Shown: positions 25,731-33,586 of the stretch, one piece after another
How the letters are laid out: every line of letters begins with the position of its first letter
Numbering within the stretch: the first letter of the stretch is position 1
Assembly (NCBI RefSeq): GCF_023276435.1
Contig: NZ_JALLPO010000002.1
Span: forward strand, 186,001 to 250,000
DNA from: Sphaerisporangium perillae
Lineage (GTDB): Bacteria; Actinomycetota; Actinomycetes; Streptosporangiales; Streptosporangiaceae
Length of the DNA stretch: 64,000 nucleotides
Direction of reading: 5' to 3'
Program-made: the position numbers and the translations under genes
Notes under the pieces: model-generated
Database searches by the model: none
What the model was told of the DNA's origin: nothing
What the model saw: the letters and a program-made list of their open reading frames with translations, nothing else

Positions 25731-27121
25731 GGCGTCGCCGTTCCGGGACCGGCCGTCACGATGGCTTCAGTGCTCCAGGGACGGGCCAGAGGCGGAGGCC
25801 CGGAGGGGTCGGGGCGGGTGGGGGTCATCAGGCGGCGGGTCGTCTCAAGGCCCCACGCGTCCAGGGCGGCGATGGGGTCGCTCGCGCCGCGCAGGCCGCC
25901 GCTGGACTCGATGTGCGCGGCCCACTCCTCACGGGTCTCGACCTCGGGCCGCACGATGAGGCAGTCGGGGTCGTTCACCCACCAGCGGGCGTGCAGGAAC
26001 TCGCGGGCCTCGCCGGTGAGCCGGGCGCCTAGCTGGCTCGGCTGGCTGATGTCCCCGTGGCGGGGCATCCGCCGGGGCGCGGTGTCGGGGCTGACGCGCA
26101 TGACGTCGACCAGGCCGAGGCTGGGCAGCAGCGGGGCGCCGCAACCGTGGATCACGGCGCCGGGGCCGGTCGCCTCCCTGATCAGCTCCAGGCCGCGCCG
26201 GTAGGCGGCGATCGGGCCGGCGCCGTCGTGCCGGCGGCCCGGCATGGCGCCCGCGTAGATGTAGTCGAGCTTGAAGTGCGCGATCCCGAGCGCGGTCAGC
26301 TCGCGGAAGACGCCGGCCAGGTGTTCGGCGGCGGCCGGGCGGGTGACGTCCAGCACGGCGAGGTCCTGGTCCCACATGTGCCCGGCGCTGACGCCGGGGA
26401 CCGTCCAGCCGGGATGCTCCTCGTACAGGCGGCTGTGCCGTCCGACGAGGAAGGGCGCCACCCAGATGCCGCTCCTCCTGCCGCTGTCCGCGATCGCGCC
26501 GACGGCCCGTTCCAGGGAGCCGAAGGCGGGCCGGACGTCGAGCCAGTCGCCGATGCCGGTCTCGTAGCCGTCGTCGATGAGGAACAGGTCCAGGTCGATG
26601 CCGTGGCGGTCGGCCAGGGAGAGGTTCTCGGTCACGTCGGACTCGGTGACCTTGTCCCAGTACCCGTACCAGGAGCACCAGAGCGGCGGGATCACCGAGA
26701 TCGCGGGGGCGACCGGCGCGGCCATCGTGTCGGCCCATCCCGCGAGGGCGGTGTCCAGCGGCCCCTCGGCTCGCCAGTGGGACACGGGGCCGTCGGCCGA
26801 GATCACCAGGGTGTCGTCGCCGGCCCGCCGCGCCCTGATGGAGGGCACGGCGAGGTGGCCGGGAGCCGACCAGAGGTGCACCGGCCCGCCGTCCCCGGGG
26901 TCGACGGCGAGCAGGCCCTCGCCCTGGAACACGCCGGGCGGCACGGGGGTCTCCGGGCGGTAGGCCAGCACCTGGATGGTGGCGTCGGCCGCCCGGGGCG
27001 GAGTGTCGTCGAGGCGGTAGGCGCCCGAAGGGCTCCATGACTGCCAGCCGTGCTCGAAGACCAGGGCGTGCCGGCGGTCGCACGCGACCTCGCCGACGTC
27101 GGTGAACTTCGCTCGCGACAT
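25727..27121 (-). CDS. GH36-like alpha-galactosidase (cytoplasmic)
   Basis: A 464-residue protein of the GH-D clan. HGWQSWSPSG near the N-terminus, WCSWYGYWDKVTE, DDGYETGIGDW, and the nucleophile block FKLDYIYAGAMPG (Asp near residue 286) identify it. It is shorter than the tetrameric GH36 of plants and bacteria (~700 residues) and lacks most of the N-terminal supersandwich. ATG at 27121 has GAGAGGA at suitable distance; an in-frame GTG at 27127 is too close to that site. It is the first gene of the minus-strand locus, probably transcribed from the promoter at 27165-27194, and likely cleaves imported alpha-galactosides or alpha-GalNAc sugars. Confidence 0.88.
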   Translation of the reverse strand: MSRAKFTDVGEVACDRRHALVFEHGWQSWSPSGAYRLDDTPPRAADATIQVLAYRPETPVPPGVFQGEGLLAVDPGDGGPVHLWSAPGHLAVPSIRARRAGDDTLVISADGPVSHWRAEGPLDTALAGWADTMAAPVAPAISVIPPLWCSWYGYWDKVTESDVTENLSLADRHGIDLDLFLIDDGYETGIGDWLDVRPAFGSLERAVGAIADSGRRSGIWVAPFLVGRHSRLYEEHPGWTVPGVSAGHMWDQDLAVLDVTRPAAAEHLAGVFRELTALGIAHFKLDYIYAGAMPGRRHDGAGPIAAYRRGLELIREATGPGAVIHGCGAPLLPSLGLVDVMRVSPDTAPRRMPRHGDISQPSQLGARLTGEAREFLHARWWVNDPDCLIVRPEVETREEWAAHIESSGGLRGASDPIAALDAWGLETTRRLMTPTRPDPSGPPPLARPWSTEAIVTAGPGTATP

Positions 27122-27164
27122 CAGCACGTCCTCTCAAGCGGGGCATTTACGAAGGAGCCCATCA

Positions 27165-27194
27165 TTAGTAGCACTGAGCCGAAATAGGGGTCAA
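27165..27194 (-). promoter_or_regulatory. Probable SigA-type promoter of the glycan locus
   Basis: On the minus strand TTGACC (27194-27189) is followed by an 18-bp spacer and TACTAA (27170-27165). The predicted start lies ~40 nt before the GH36 ATG. The surrounding 27160-27290 region is clearly more AT-rich than its neighbours and is where the divergent ROK regulator is expected to bind. Confidence 0.6.
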
Positions 27195-27297
27195 TGGGCA
27201 ATCTTTTCTGTAAACCCGTCAAGGGCGTGCTCTCCCGGCCTCCGAGGATGGCTGGCATAATCGGACTTAACGAGGAGACCTACATTAGGAACCGTCC

Positions 27298-28497
27298 ATG
27301 TCGAACCCTGCGCCGAGCGGCGGCGACCTCTCGCGGCTACGGCAGCTCAACTCCCTGGCCGCGATCAGGGTTCTGCGCGGCGCCGAGCCGCTCACACTGT
27401 CGGTGCTCGCCGAGCGCACCGGGCTGTCCCGCCCCTCCACCAAGGACGTGATGGACGAACTGGTCGGGCTCGGCTGGGTCGAGGAGGTCGCGCCGGTCGC
27501 GGGGACGATGGGACGCCCGGCGCGGCGCTACCGCTTCCGCGCCGACGGCGGCCATGTCGTGGGCGTCGACATAGGAGCGCACAAGGTCCTGGCCGCGCTC
27601 GCCGACCTCGACGGCAACATCCTGGCCGAGACCCGCCACACCGTCGACCCGGACACGCCCACCGACGCCCGGCTCGACGCCATCGACAAGGCCATCGCGG
27701 GGTGCCTGTCCCTGGCCGGCCTGACCAGGCGCGACCTGTGGGCCGTCACCGCCGGCACCACGGGCCTGGTCGATCCCGAGGGCCGCGTCGCGCTGTCCAC
27801 CGCCATCCGGAACTGGTCCGGCGTGGACCTCGCGGGCCGGCTCTCGGAGATGTTCCCCTGCACGGTCCTGGTGGAGAACGACAGCAAGCTGGCCGCGCTC
27901 GCCGAGTGGCAGCGCGGCGTGGCGCAGGGGGCCAAGGACGTGCTGTTCCTGCACGCCGGACGGCGCACGGGCGCCGGCCTGATCGTCGACGGCAAGCTGC
28001 ACCGGGGGTTCGCCGGGTCGGCCGGCGAGATCAGCCTGCTCCCCCTGTCCCGGTGGGCCGACGGGTCCGCGCTCCTCGACGGCAGCCCCGTGGTGCCGAC
28101 GGGCATCCCGCCGCAGGACGCCGCCAGGTACGTGCTGTCGGCCGCGCGCGACGGCGACCCGGCCGCGATGGAGTCGGTCGAGCGTTACGTGGAGGTGCTC
28201 GCGCTCGGGGCCGCCATGATGGTGCTGACCGTCGATCCCGAGCTGGTCATCCTGGGCGGGAGCTTCTCCCGGGCCGCTGACATCCTGCTGCCGCCGCTGC
28301 GCCGCCGCCTGGCCGAGGTCTGCATGCGGCCCCCTGAGCTGCGCGTCTCCACTCTCGGGGACGAGTGCGTCGTGCTCGGCGGCATCGGCTACGCCATCCA
28401 CCACCTGGACGGCCGGCTCTTCGGAGTCGAGGGGGGCCTGCCCACGCCGCTCCCCCAGCACGCCGATGCCATGCTCACCTCAGGCGCGCCACTTTGA
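27298..28497 (+). CDS. ROK family transcriptional regulator
   Basis: A 399-residue repressor-type ROK protein. The winged helix is N-terminal (~10-75: LSVLAERTGLSRPSTKDVMDEL, in part LAERTGLSRPS). The sugar-kinase-like fold follows: VVGVDIGAHKV (phosphate loop), ENDSKLAALAEW, and GSAGEISLLPL. The usual ROK zinc motif (CxCGxxGC) is not seen, so it probably lacks the structural zinc. It is divergent from the nine-gene glycan locus, whose promoter lies in the shared 176-bp gap, so it most likely controls that locus in response to an internal sugar. Confidence 0.92.
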   Translation: MSNPAPSGGDLSRLRQLNSLAAIRVLRGAEPLTLSVLAERTGLSRPSTKDVMDELVGLGWVEEVAPVAGTMGRPARRYRFRADGGHVVGVDIGAHKVLAALADLDGNILAETRHTVDPDTPTDARLDAIDKAIAGCLSLAGLTRRDLWAVTAGTTGLVDPEGRVALSTAIRNWSGVDLAGRLSEMFPCTVLVENDSKLAALAEWQRGVAQGAKDVLFLHAGRRTGAGLIVDGKLHRGFAGSAGEISLLPLSRWADGSALLDGSPVVPTGIPPQDAARYVLSAARDGDPAAMESVERYVEVLALGAAMMVLTVDPELVILGGSFSRAADILLPPLRRRLAEVCMRPPELRVSTLGDECVVLGGIGYAIHHLDGRLFGVEGGLPTPLPQHADAMLTSGAPL

Positions 28498-28550
28498 GGT
28501 GAATGCTGGAAATCTCTGGAACTCCAGGGAACTGTTGGTACGCTCCGGGC

Positions 28551-29522
28551 GTGAGTGAAACGCTGGACGATCTCGAGGAGCGCATCAACGCGCTCCGCCG
28601 GGAGATCCGGCAGGCCGTGCGAGCCCGCGAGAGCGTCCTCGCCAGGTCGCTGCGCGCCGAGCTCAGAAGCGCCGAACGGGCATGGGACCAGGCCCTCGCC
28701 GTCCATGAACCCGTGTACGAACCCGGCGACGAGACCGGAGGCGAACCGGGCCACGGGACCGCGCACGGGCCCGGCCGGGAGTCCGCGCACGAGCGCGGTG
28801 ATCGGCACGAGGCGCCGGGCTCCCTGGTTCCCGTGCGCGAGCAGGTCCACCAGGCACTCACCCTGCTCGGCGTGCCCGCCGCCGCCAAGATGATCGTCGC
28901 CGTGCACGCCGCCCTCCGCGCGGGCTCGCTCAAGGGCGCCCAGCTCGCGAGCCTGCGCAGGGACGAGGAGCGCTCCTTCAGGACCTCGCCCTTCGCCCGG
29001 CCGTACTACCTGTGCGCCGCGCTCACCGATCGCCTGTCCGCCTCGCGCGGCCTGCTCGCGGTCAGCACCTGGCCGCTGGAGCAGCGGGTCGTCGGCCCGC
29101 TCAGCCCGCGCGTGGACTTCCTGACCACCGCGATCCGCGTGGCCGAGCACATCATGCGCATGGTCGGCGCGGGCGAGCAGGCCCCGCCGAGCGCGCAGCG
29201 GCTGCTGTCGCGGCTGGCGCACAACATCCCCGGCGCCGCGCCGGAGACGGGGCGGTACGGCCGGGGCGCCGGCCTCCACCTGGTGGACGCCGGGACGGCG
29301 CGGGGCGGCCCGGAGGCGGGCGCGTTGGTCGTCGACGGGTTTCCCGGCTCCGATCCGGCCACCGTCGTGAAGGCGGCCCGCGCCGAGCTCGAGGTGCACG
29401 CCGCCGCCGACACGGCGGCGCGCGCGGAGATCGCCGGCCGAGCCCGCGACCGGCTCCAGGACGCCGAGCGCCTGTTCGGCGGCACCGTCCTCGGCCTGGC
29501 ACGGAAAGAGGCGTCGCGGTGA
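28551..29522 (+). CDS. Coiled-coil/helical protein opening the nuclease-helicase cassette
   Basis: A 323-residue protein starting at GTG 28551 (an upstream ATG at 28503 in the same frame lacks support). Residues 3-45 form a heptad-rich helix (LDDLEERINALRREI). Residues ~50-85 are a low-complexity linker rich in Glu, Pro, Gly and His. Residues ~90-165 (REQVHQALTLLGVPAAAKMI, then AQLASLRRDEERSF) look like a winged-helix DNA-binding region. The rest is helical with an Arg-rich C-terminal coil. I do not recognise a family. It is separated by 158 nt of repeats from the nuclease gene in the same direction, so it is probably part of the same unit, perhaps as a DNA-binding or assembly subunit. Confidence 0.75.
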   Translation: MSETLDDLEERINALRREIRQAVRARESVLARSLRAELRSAERAWDQALAVHEPVYEPGDETGGEPGHGTAHGPGRESAHERGDRHEAPGSLVPVREQVHQALTLLGVPAAAKMIVAVHAALRAGSLKGAQLASLRRDEERSFRTSPFARPYYLCAALTDRLSASRGLLAVSTWPLEQRVVGPLSPRVDFLTTAIRVAEHIMRMVGAGEQAPPSAQRLLSRLAHNIPGAAPETGRYGRGAGLHLVDAGTARGGPEAGALVVDGFPGSDPATVVKAARAELEVHAAADTAARAEIAGRARDRLQDAERLFGGTVLGLARKEASR

Positions 29523-29600
29523 ACGTCACACGAGAGAGGCGTCACGGTGAGCCCGTGCGGAAAGGCGTCACGGTGAGCCCGGTATGGAAAGAGGCGTCGC
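29501..29600. repeat. Four ~27-bp repeats containing ribosome-site-like sequence
   Basis: Units centred on GGCGTC at 29510, 29538, 29564 and 29593 share the pattern GGAAAGAGGCGTCACGGTGA. Each looks like a ribosome-binding site followed by a GTG or TTG. A fifth, diverged unit at 29667-29683 forms the real start of the nuclease gene. The first unit covers the last codons and stop of the preceding gene. The 158-nt stretch has no gene of its own. Confidence 0.75.
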
Positions 29601-29680
29601 GTTGAAGCGTTCGGGGCGACCGGGAAGACGAGCCGCGCTGGGCCGTGAGCGCTCCAGCGCGGCCGGGAAAGAGGCGTGAG

Positions 29681-30790
29681 GTGGATCGACTCGATCGGTT
29701 GCGCGGCCCGGTGCCGCCGCGTCCCCATGACGCGCGGGCCATCGCGGCCCTCGCGGCCAATCCCGGATGCGCGCGCCGCGCCGTCCTGGACGCCGCGGGC
29801 GTCGACAAGGACGCCACCGCCGCCCACCTCGGCTACCCCGCGCCCTTCGGCCAGTCCCCCTTCGCCATCACCCGCGGCAACGCCTTCGAGTCGCTGGTGA
29901 AGGAGAGCGGTTGCGCCGAGCTGCTGCGGCTCCTGCGCGAGCTCCTCGGGCTGCCGATCCCGCTCGCCGCCTACACCGATCTCGGCGACGTCGGCGGCAA
30001 CCCCTCGGCGCAGGTGCGGCACTCCCACACCCGCAAGCTCCTGGACAAGGCGGCCCGCGACAGCGATGACGCCGGCACCCTGTACGACCATCCGCTGCTC
30101 CGGCTGGAGATCGCCGGCCACAGCGCCTATCTCGAGCCCGACGTGGTGGCGTTCCGGCTGGGCGGCCGGTTCCACATCGTGGAGATCAAGTCCTTCGCCG
30201 TCGTCGACGGGCAGGCCGAGCCGGACAAGGTGGCGGCGGCCGCCCGCCAGGCGGCCGTGTACGTGCTGGCGCTGATGAACACGCTGGAGGAGCTCGGCCA
30301 CGACCCACGGCGGGTGTCCCACGAGGTCGTGCTGGTGTGCCCGGAGAACTTCGCGAACCGGCCGGCCGCGACTCTGGTGGACGTGCGCCCGCAGCTCGCC
30401 GTGCTGCGAAGGCAGCTCGCCCGCATGGCGCGCGTGGGCGCCATCGTGGACGAGCTCCCGCCGGAGCTGACCTTCGACCTGGCGCCCGATGCCGATGGCG
30501 TGCCGACCCGCCCGGTGGCGGAGCTGCGCGAGGCCGTGCGCGGGGTCGACGCCCGGTACGCCCCCGACTGCCTGTCGACCTGCGACCTGTGCTTCTTCTG
30601 CAGGGACGAGGCCTCCGCCGAGGGCTCCACCGACCTGCTCGGGCGGCAGGTCCGCGACGCGCTCGGCGGGGTCGCCACCGTGACCGAGGCGCTCGGCCTG
30701 GCGGACGGGTCGCTCACCCCGGGCGAGGGCCAGGAGGAGATCGCCCGCCTGCTCCGCCTGGCCGACCGCATCTACGCGGAGGTCGGGTGA
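29681..30790 (+). CDS. PD-(D/E)XK nuclease with predicted Fe-S Cys cluster (Dna2/Cas4/AddB-like)
   Basis: A 369-residue protein starting at GTG 29681 (AAAGAGG seven bases upstream). The nuclease core shows TRGNAFES (Glu70), LEPDVVAF (Asp154), HIVEIKSF (Glu168, Lys170) and ARQAAVYVLAL (Gln190), the order D..ExK..Q of RecB-type nucleases. One Cys lies before the core (Cys30 in NPGCARR) and a cluster after it: CLSTCDLCFFC (297, 301, 304, 307). A Cys before and three after the nuclease fold is the 4Fe-4S arrangement of Dna2, AddB and Cas4. It probably cuts single-stranded DNA. The stop overlaps the next gene (GTGA), so it is made together with the helicase module. Confidence 0.85.
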   Translation: MDRLDRLRGPVPPRPHDARAIAALAANPGCARRAVLDAAGVDKDATAAHLGYPAPFGQSPFAITRGNAFESLVKESGCAELLRLLRELLGLPIPLAAYTDLGDVGGNPSAQVRHSHTRKLLDKAARDSDDAGTLYDHPLLRLEIAGHSAYLEPDVVAFRLGGRFHIVEIKSFAVVDGQAEPDKVAAAARQAAVYVLALMNTLEELGHDPRRVSHEVVLVCPENFANRPAATLVDVRPQLAVLRRQLARMARVGAIVDELPPELTFDLAPDADGVPTRPVAELREAVRGVDARYAPDCLSTCDLCFFCRDEASAEGSTDLLGRQVRDALGGVATVTEALGLADGSLTPGEGQEEIARLLRLADRIYAEVG

Positions 30791-32256
30791 GCACGCTCGC
30801 CGCGCTCGCACGCCTGCGCGCCGTCCACACCGGCACGGCGCAGCGGCTCGCGACCGTGCGGCACTGCCACCTGTCCGAGCGGCCCATGGTGTTCATCCCG
30901 CTGCGGCTGGCGGGCGAGGCGGCGGCGCCGCTGGCCGCGATGGCGGGCACCGACCCCGGCCATCCCCGGCTGCTGGTGGTGCCGCAGCCGCGCGACCGCG
31001 ACCTGCGCTTCGCCTTCGCCGCCGAGCTGGCCGAGATCCTGCTGCCGTACTTCGAGGGGCTGCAGAAGGCGACCGAGACGGTGGAGCGGCGCGGCGCCGA
31101 GCCCTACGAGCGCTGCGTCGACGCGCCGCAGGTGATCGTGCCCGGCCGCGGGGCGGTGGCGTTCGTCCAGTTGCTCGGCCGCTCGACCCGGTTCCGCCGC
31201 GCCGAGGGGCCGTACGCCGTGCACCCGTCTGTGCCGGTGCTCGGCCGGTGGCTCACCTTCCTCGCCCAGCGGGCGCAGTACCCCGGCTCGTCGCTGCTCC
31301 TGGCCGCCACGGAGGCGCTGTCGCTGCACTGGGCCACCGGGCAGAGCACGCTGGAGGACGCCAACCTGGCGTCCCTGGTGGGCTGGATCGACCCGCCGCC
31401 CGGCATGACCGGGGCGAGCGCGGCGAGGGAGGCGGAGGATCCGCTGGTCTGGCCGCCCGCGGGGCCGGCCACCGACCCCGGCTTCGACACCGAGGTCCTC
31501 GCCCCGGCCATCCGCGCCTACGAGGAGACGCGAAGCGATCGGGCGGCGGCCCGGGTCGCCGAGGCGGTGCGCTCGCAGCTGGAGCCGACCTGGCGGCTGA
31601 TGTGGCGGGCCATCGGCCTGCTCGGCACGCTGCCGGCCGCGCCCGGAGCCGCGGCGCGCTGGGAGGGCGACCGGACGTCGTTCACCGGGTTCGCCGCGCA
31701 GCTGGCCGAGGGCGGCCCGCCCCAGCCCAAGCGGGACGGTGCGGTCGGCGCCGCCTCGCGGCTGGCCCGCATGGAGCGGGCGCAGGCCTCCTACGACGCC
31801 CAGCGCGCCTACGACGATCCGCTGGTCATGGCCGCCTACCGCCTGACCGGCGAGGCCTTCACCGGCACGGTCGTGGCCACCGAGCCCGACCGCACCGAGG
31901 GCGAGGGCAGGGGGCGCAAGCTCCGGCCGCTGGTCACCGTGCGGACCACCGACCCCGTTCGGCTCGCGCCGGGCACCCGGCTCGGCACGCCCGAGCGGCG
32001 CGGCCAGCAGGCCGAGGTCGTGGCGATCGACGGCGAGCACGTCACCTTGAAGATCGTGAAGGGGATGGGCCGCGGCATGGCCGCGACGCCCGGCGCCGTG
32101 CCGGAGGCCGGCGAGCGGGTGTGCTACGCCGCGCTCACCGACGAGTTCCAGCCGCCTGCGTCGCTACCGGCGCCCGAGGAGACCCCGTGGACGCACGGCG
32201 GCCCGCCTCCGGAGTACTCCCCCGCCGACGACGAGCCCGAGGAAGAATGGTCATGA
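30787..32256 (+). CDS. Unknown protein with C-terminal SH3-like beta-barrel, between nuclease and helicase
   Basis: A 489-residue protein. The first ~330 residues are helical, with no recognised motif (for instance YEETRSDRAAARVAEAVR and LVGWIDPPPG). The segment ~385-465 alternates short beta strands (LRPLVTVRTTDPVRL, GTPERRGQQAEVVAIDG, VTLKIVKGMGRG), which looks like the small beta-barrel (domain 1B) that stands before the helicase core in Upf1- and Dna2-type SF1B helicases. The C-terminus is acidic and Pro-rich. Start GTG 30787 overlaps the nuclease stop, and the stop overlaps the helicase start. I infer it is the linker subunit of a split nuclease-helicase. Confidence 0.75.
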   Translation: MSTLAALARLRAVHTGTAQRLATVRHCHLSERPMVFIPLRLAGEAAAPLAAMAGTDPGHPRLLVVPQPRDRDLRFAFAAELAEILLPYFEGLQKATETVERRGAEPYERCVDAPQVIVPGRGAVAFVQLLGRSTRFRRAEGPYAVHPSVPVLGRWLTFLAQRAQYPGSSLLLAATEALSLHWATGQSTLEDANLASLVGWIDPPPGMTGASAAREAEDPLVWPPAGPATDPGFDTEVLAPAIRAYEETRSDRAAARVAEAVRSQLEPTWRLMWRAIGLLGTLPAAPGAAARWEGDRTSFTGFAAQLAEGGPPQPKRDGAVGAASRLARMERAQASYDAQRAYDDPLVMAAYRLTGEAFTGTVVATEPDRTEGEGRGRKLRPLVTVRTTDPVRLAPGTRLGTPERRGQQAEVVAIDGEHVTLKIVKGMGRGMAATPGAVPEAGERVCYAALTDEFQPPASLPAPEETPWTHGGPPPEYSPADDEPEEEWS

Positions 32257-33551
32257 TCTCTCCCGCGGCGGAGGCGTCCGCCGTCGTGGACGCCGTGCTG
32301 GCCGACCTGCCGAGGCATCGCGGGGTGGTCGTCGACTCGCCGCCCGGTGCCGGCAAGTCGACACTGGTCGTACGCGCGGCCGGACACCTCGCGGCGACGG
32401 GCGAGCCCCTGATGATCATCGCGCAGACGAACGAGCAGGTGGACGACCTGATCGTCCGGCTGGCCGAGGAGCACCCCGGGGTCTCCATCGGCCGCCTGTC
32501 CGCGGCCGACTACGCCGTGCCGCAGCGCATCATGGGCAAGGCGAGCATCGGCACCAAGCTGCCCGACCTCGGCGACCCGGCCGTCGTGGTGGCCACCGCC
32601 GACAAGTGGGCCTGGGCGGGCGGGCGCACCTGGCCGTGGGCGATCGTGGACGAGGCCTACCAGATGCGGTCGGACAAGCTGCTGCGCATCGCCGGGCTGT
32701 TCGAGCGGGCGCTGTTCGTCGGCGACCCGGGCCAGCTCGACCCGTTCACGATCGTGGACGGCGACCGCTGGGCCGGTCTTTCGTGGGACCCGCTGCAGAG
32801 CGCGGTCGCCGTGCTCCTGCGCCACAACCCCGGCCTTCCCGTCCACCGGCTCCCGGTCTCCTGGAGGTTGCCCGCCTCGGCGGCGCCGGTGGTGTCGGAG
32901 GCGTTCTACCCGTTCACCGGGTTCACCGCCGGCACCGGGCCCGGCGATCGGCGCCTGTCGTTCACCGTGGGCGGCATGCGCACCGCCTACGACCGGGCGC
33001 TGGAGGAGGCCGCGGCCACCGGCTGGGCGCTGTATGAGCTGCCGAGCAGGCACACGGTGCGCACCGACGCCGAGGCCGTCCAGGCGGTGGCCGTGCTGGC
33101 CACCCGGCTGCTGCAGCGCGCCCCCGTCACCTTCTCCGAACGGGGCGAGCGTCCGGTCACCCCCGGCCGGGTGGCGATCGGGGCGGCGCACCGCGACCAG
33201 GTGGCGGCGATCCAGGCCGCCGGGGTGCCGGACGGCGTGACCGTGGACACCGCCAACCGGCTCCAGGGCCGGGAGTACGACGTCACGATCATCCTGCACC
33301 CCCTGTCGGGGCGCAGGGACGCCACCGCCTTTCACCTGGAGTCGGGACGGCTGTGCGTGCTGGCCTCCCGCCACCGGCACGCGTGCGTCGTCGTCGCCCG
33401 CGCCGGGATCCCCGAACTGCTGGACGCCCACCCATCGGCCGAGACGGTGCAGCTCAACGTCCCGGTGAAGTTCCCCGACGGCTGGGAGGCCAACCAGGCG
33501 GTGCTCGCCCACCTGTCGGGGCACCGCATCGAGGCGGCGCCCCCGCGCTGA
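32247..33551 (+). CDS. SF1 helicase (Upf1/Dna2-like core)
   Basis: A 434-residue ATPase. Walker A is SPPGAGKST (31-39), Walker B WAIVDEAYQM (131-140), motif III FVGDPGQLDPF (157-167), an Arg motif SWRLP (205-209), motif V DTANRLQGREYDVTII (334-349) and motif VI GRLCVLASRHRHA. QGREYD with an Arg-rich motif VI is the SF1B pattern (compare QGxExD in Upf1/Dna2). It is compact, holding only the two RecA lobes. ATG at 32247 or 32253 is possible; the latter overlaps the stop of the previous gene (ATGA). Likely role: DNA unwinding that feeds the Fe-S nuclease. Confidence 0.88.
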   Translation: MVMISPAAEASAVVDAVLADLPRHRGVVVDSPPGAGKSTLVVRAAGHLAATGEPLMIIAQTNEQVDDLIVRLAEEHPGVSIGRLSAADYAVPQRIMGKASIGTKLPDLGDPAVVVATADKWAWAGGRTWPWAIVDEAYQMRSDKLLRIAGLFERALFVGDPGQLDPFTIVDGDRWAGLSWDPLQSAVAVLLRHNPGLPVHRLPVSWRLPASAAPVVSEAFYPFTGFTAGTGPGDRRLSFTVGGMRTAYDRALEEAAATGWALYELPSRHTVRTDAEAVQAVAVLATRLLQRAPVTFSERGERPVTPGRVAIGAAHRDQVAAIQAAGVPDGVTVDTANRLQGREYDVTIILHPLSGRRDATAFHLESGRLCVLASRHRHACVVVARAGIPELLDAHPSAETVQLNVPVKFPDGWEANQAVLAHLSGHRIEAAPPR

Positions 33552-33586
33552 CGCACGGCGGACGGCGCGGGGCCGCCCTCGGGCGG

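Noticed and set aside
29501-29600. CRISPR-like array
   Set aside because: Units are degenerate and contiguous without unique spacers, and no cas genes are present; the Cas4-like features of the nearby nuclease are shared with Dna2 and AddB.
28551-33551. Assignment of the cassette to AddAB/RecBCD or to a named defence system
   Set aside because: The helicase is SF1B-like and very short, there is no UvrD-type partner with a second nuclease, and I cannot match the four-gene order to a named system with confidence.
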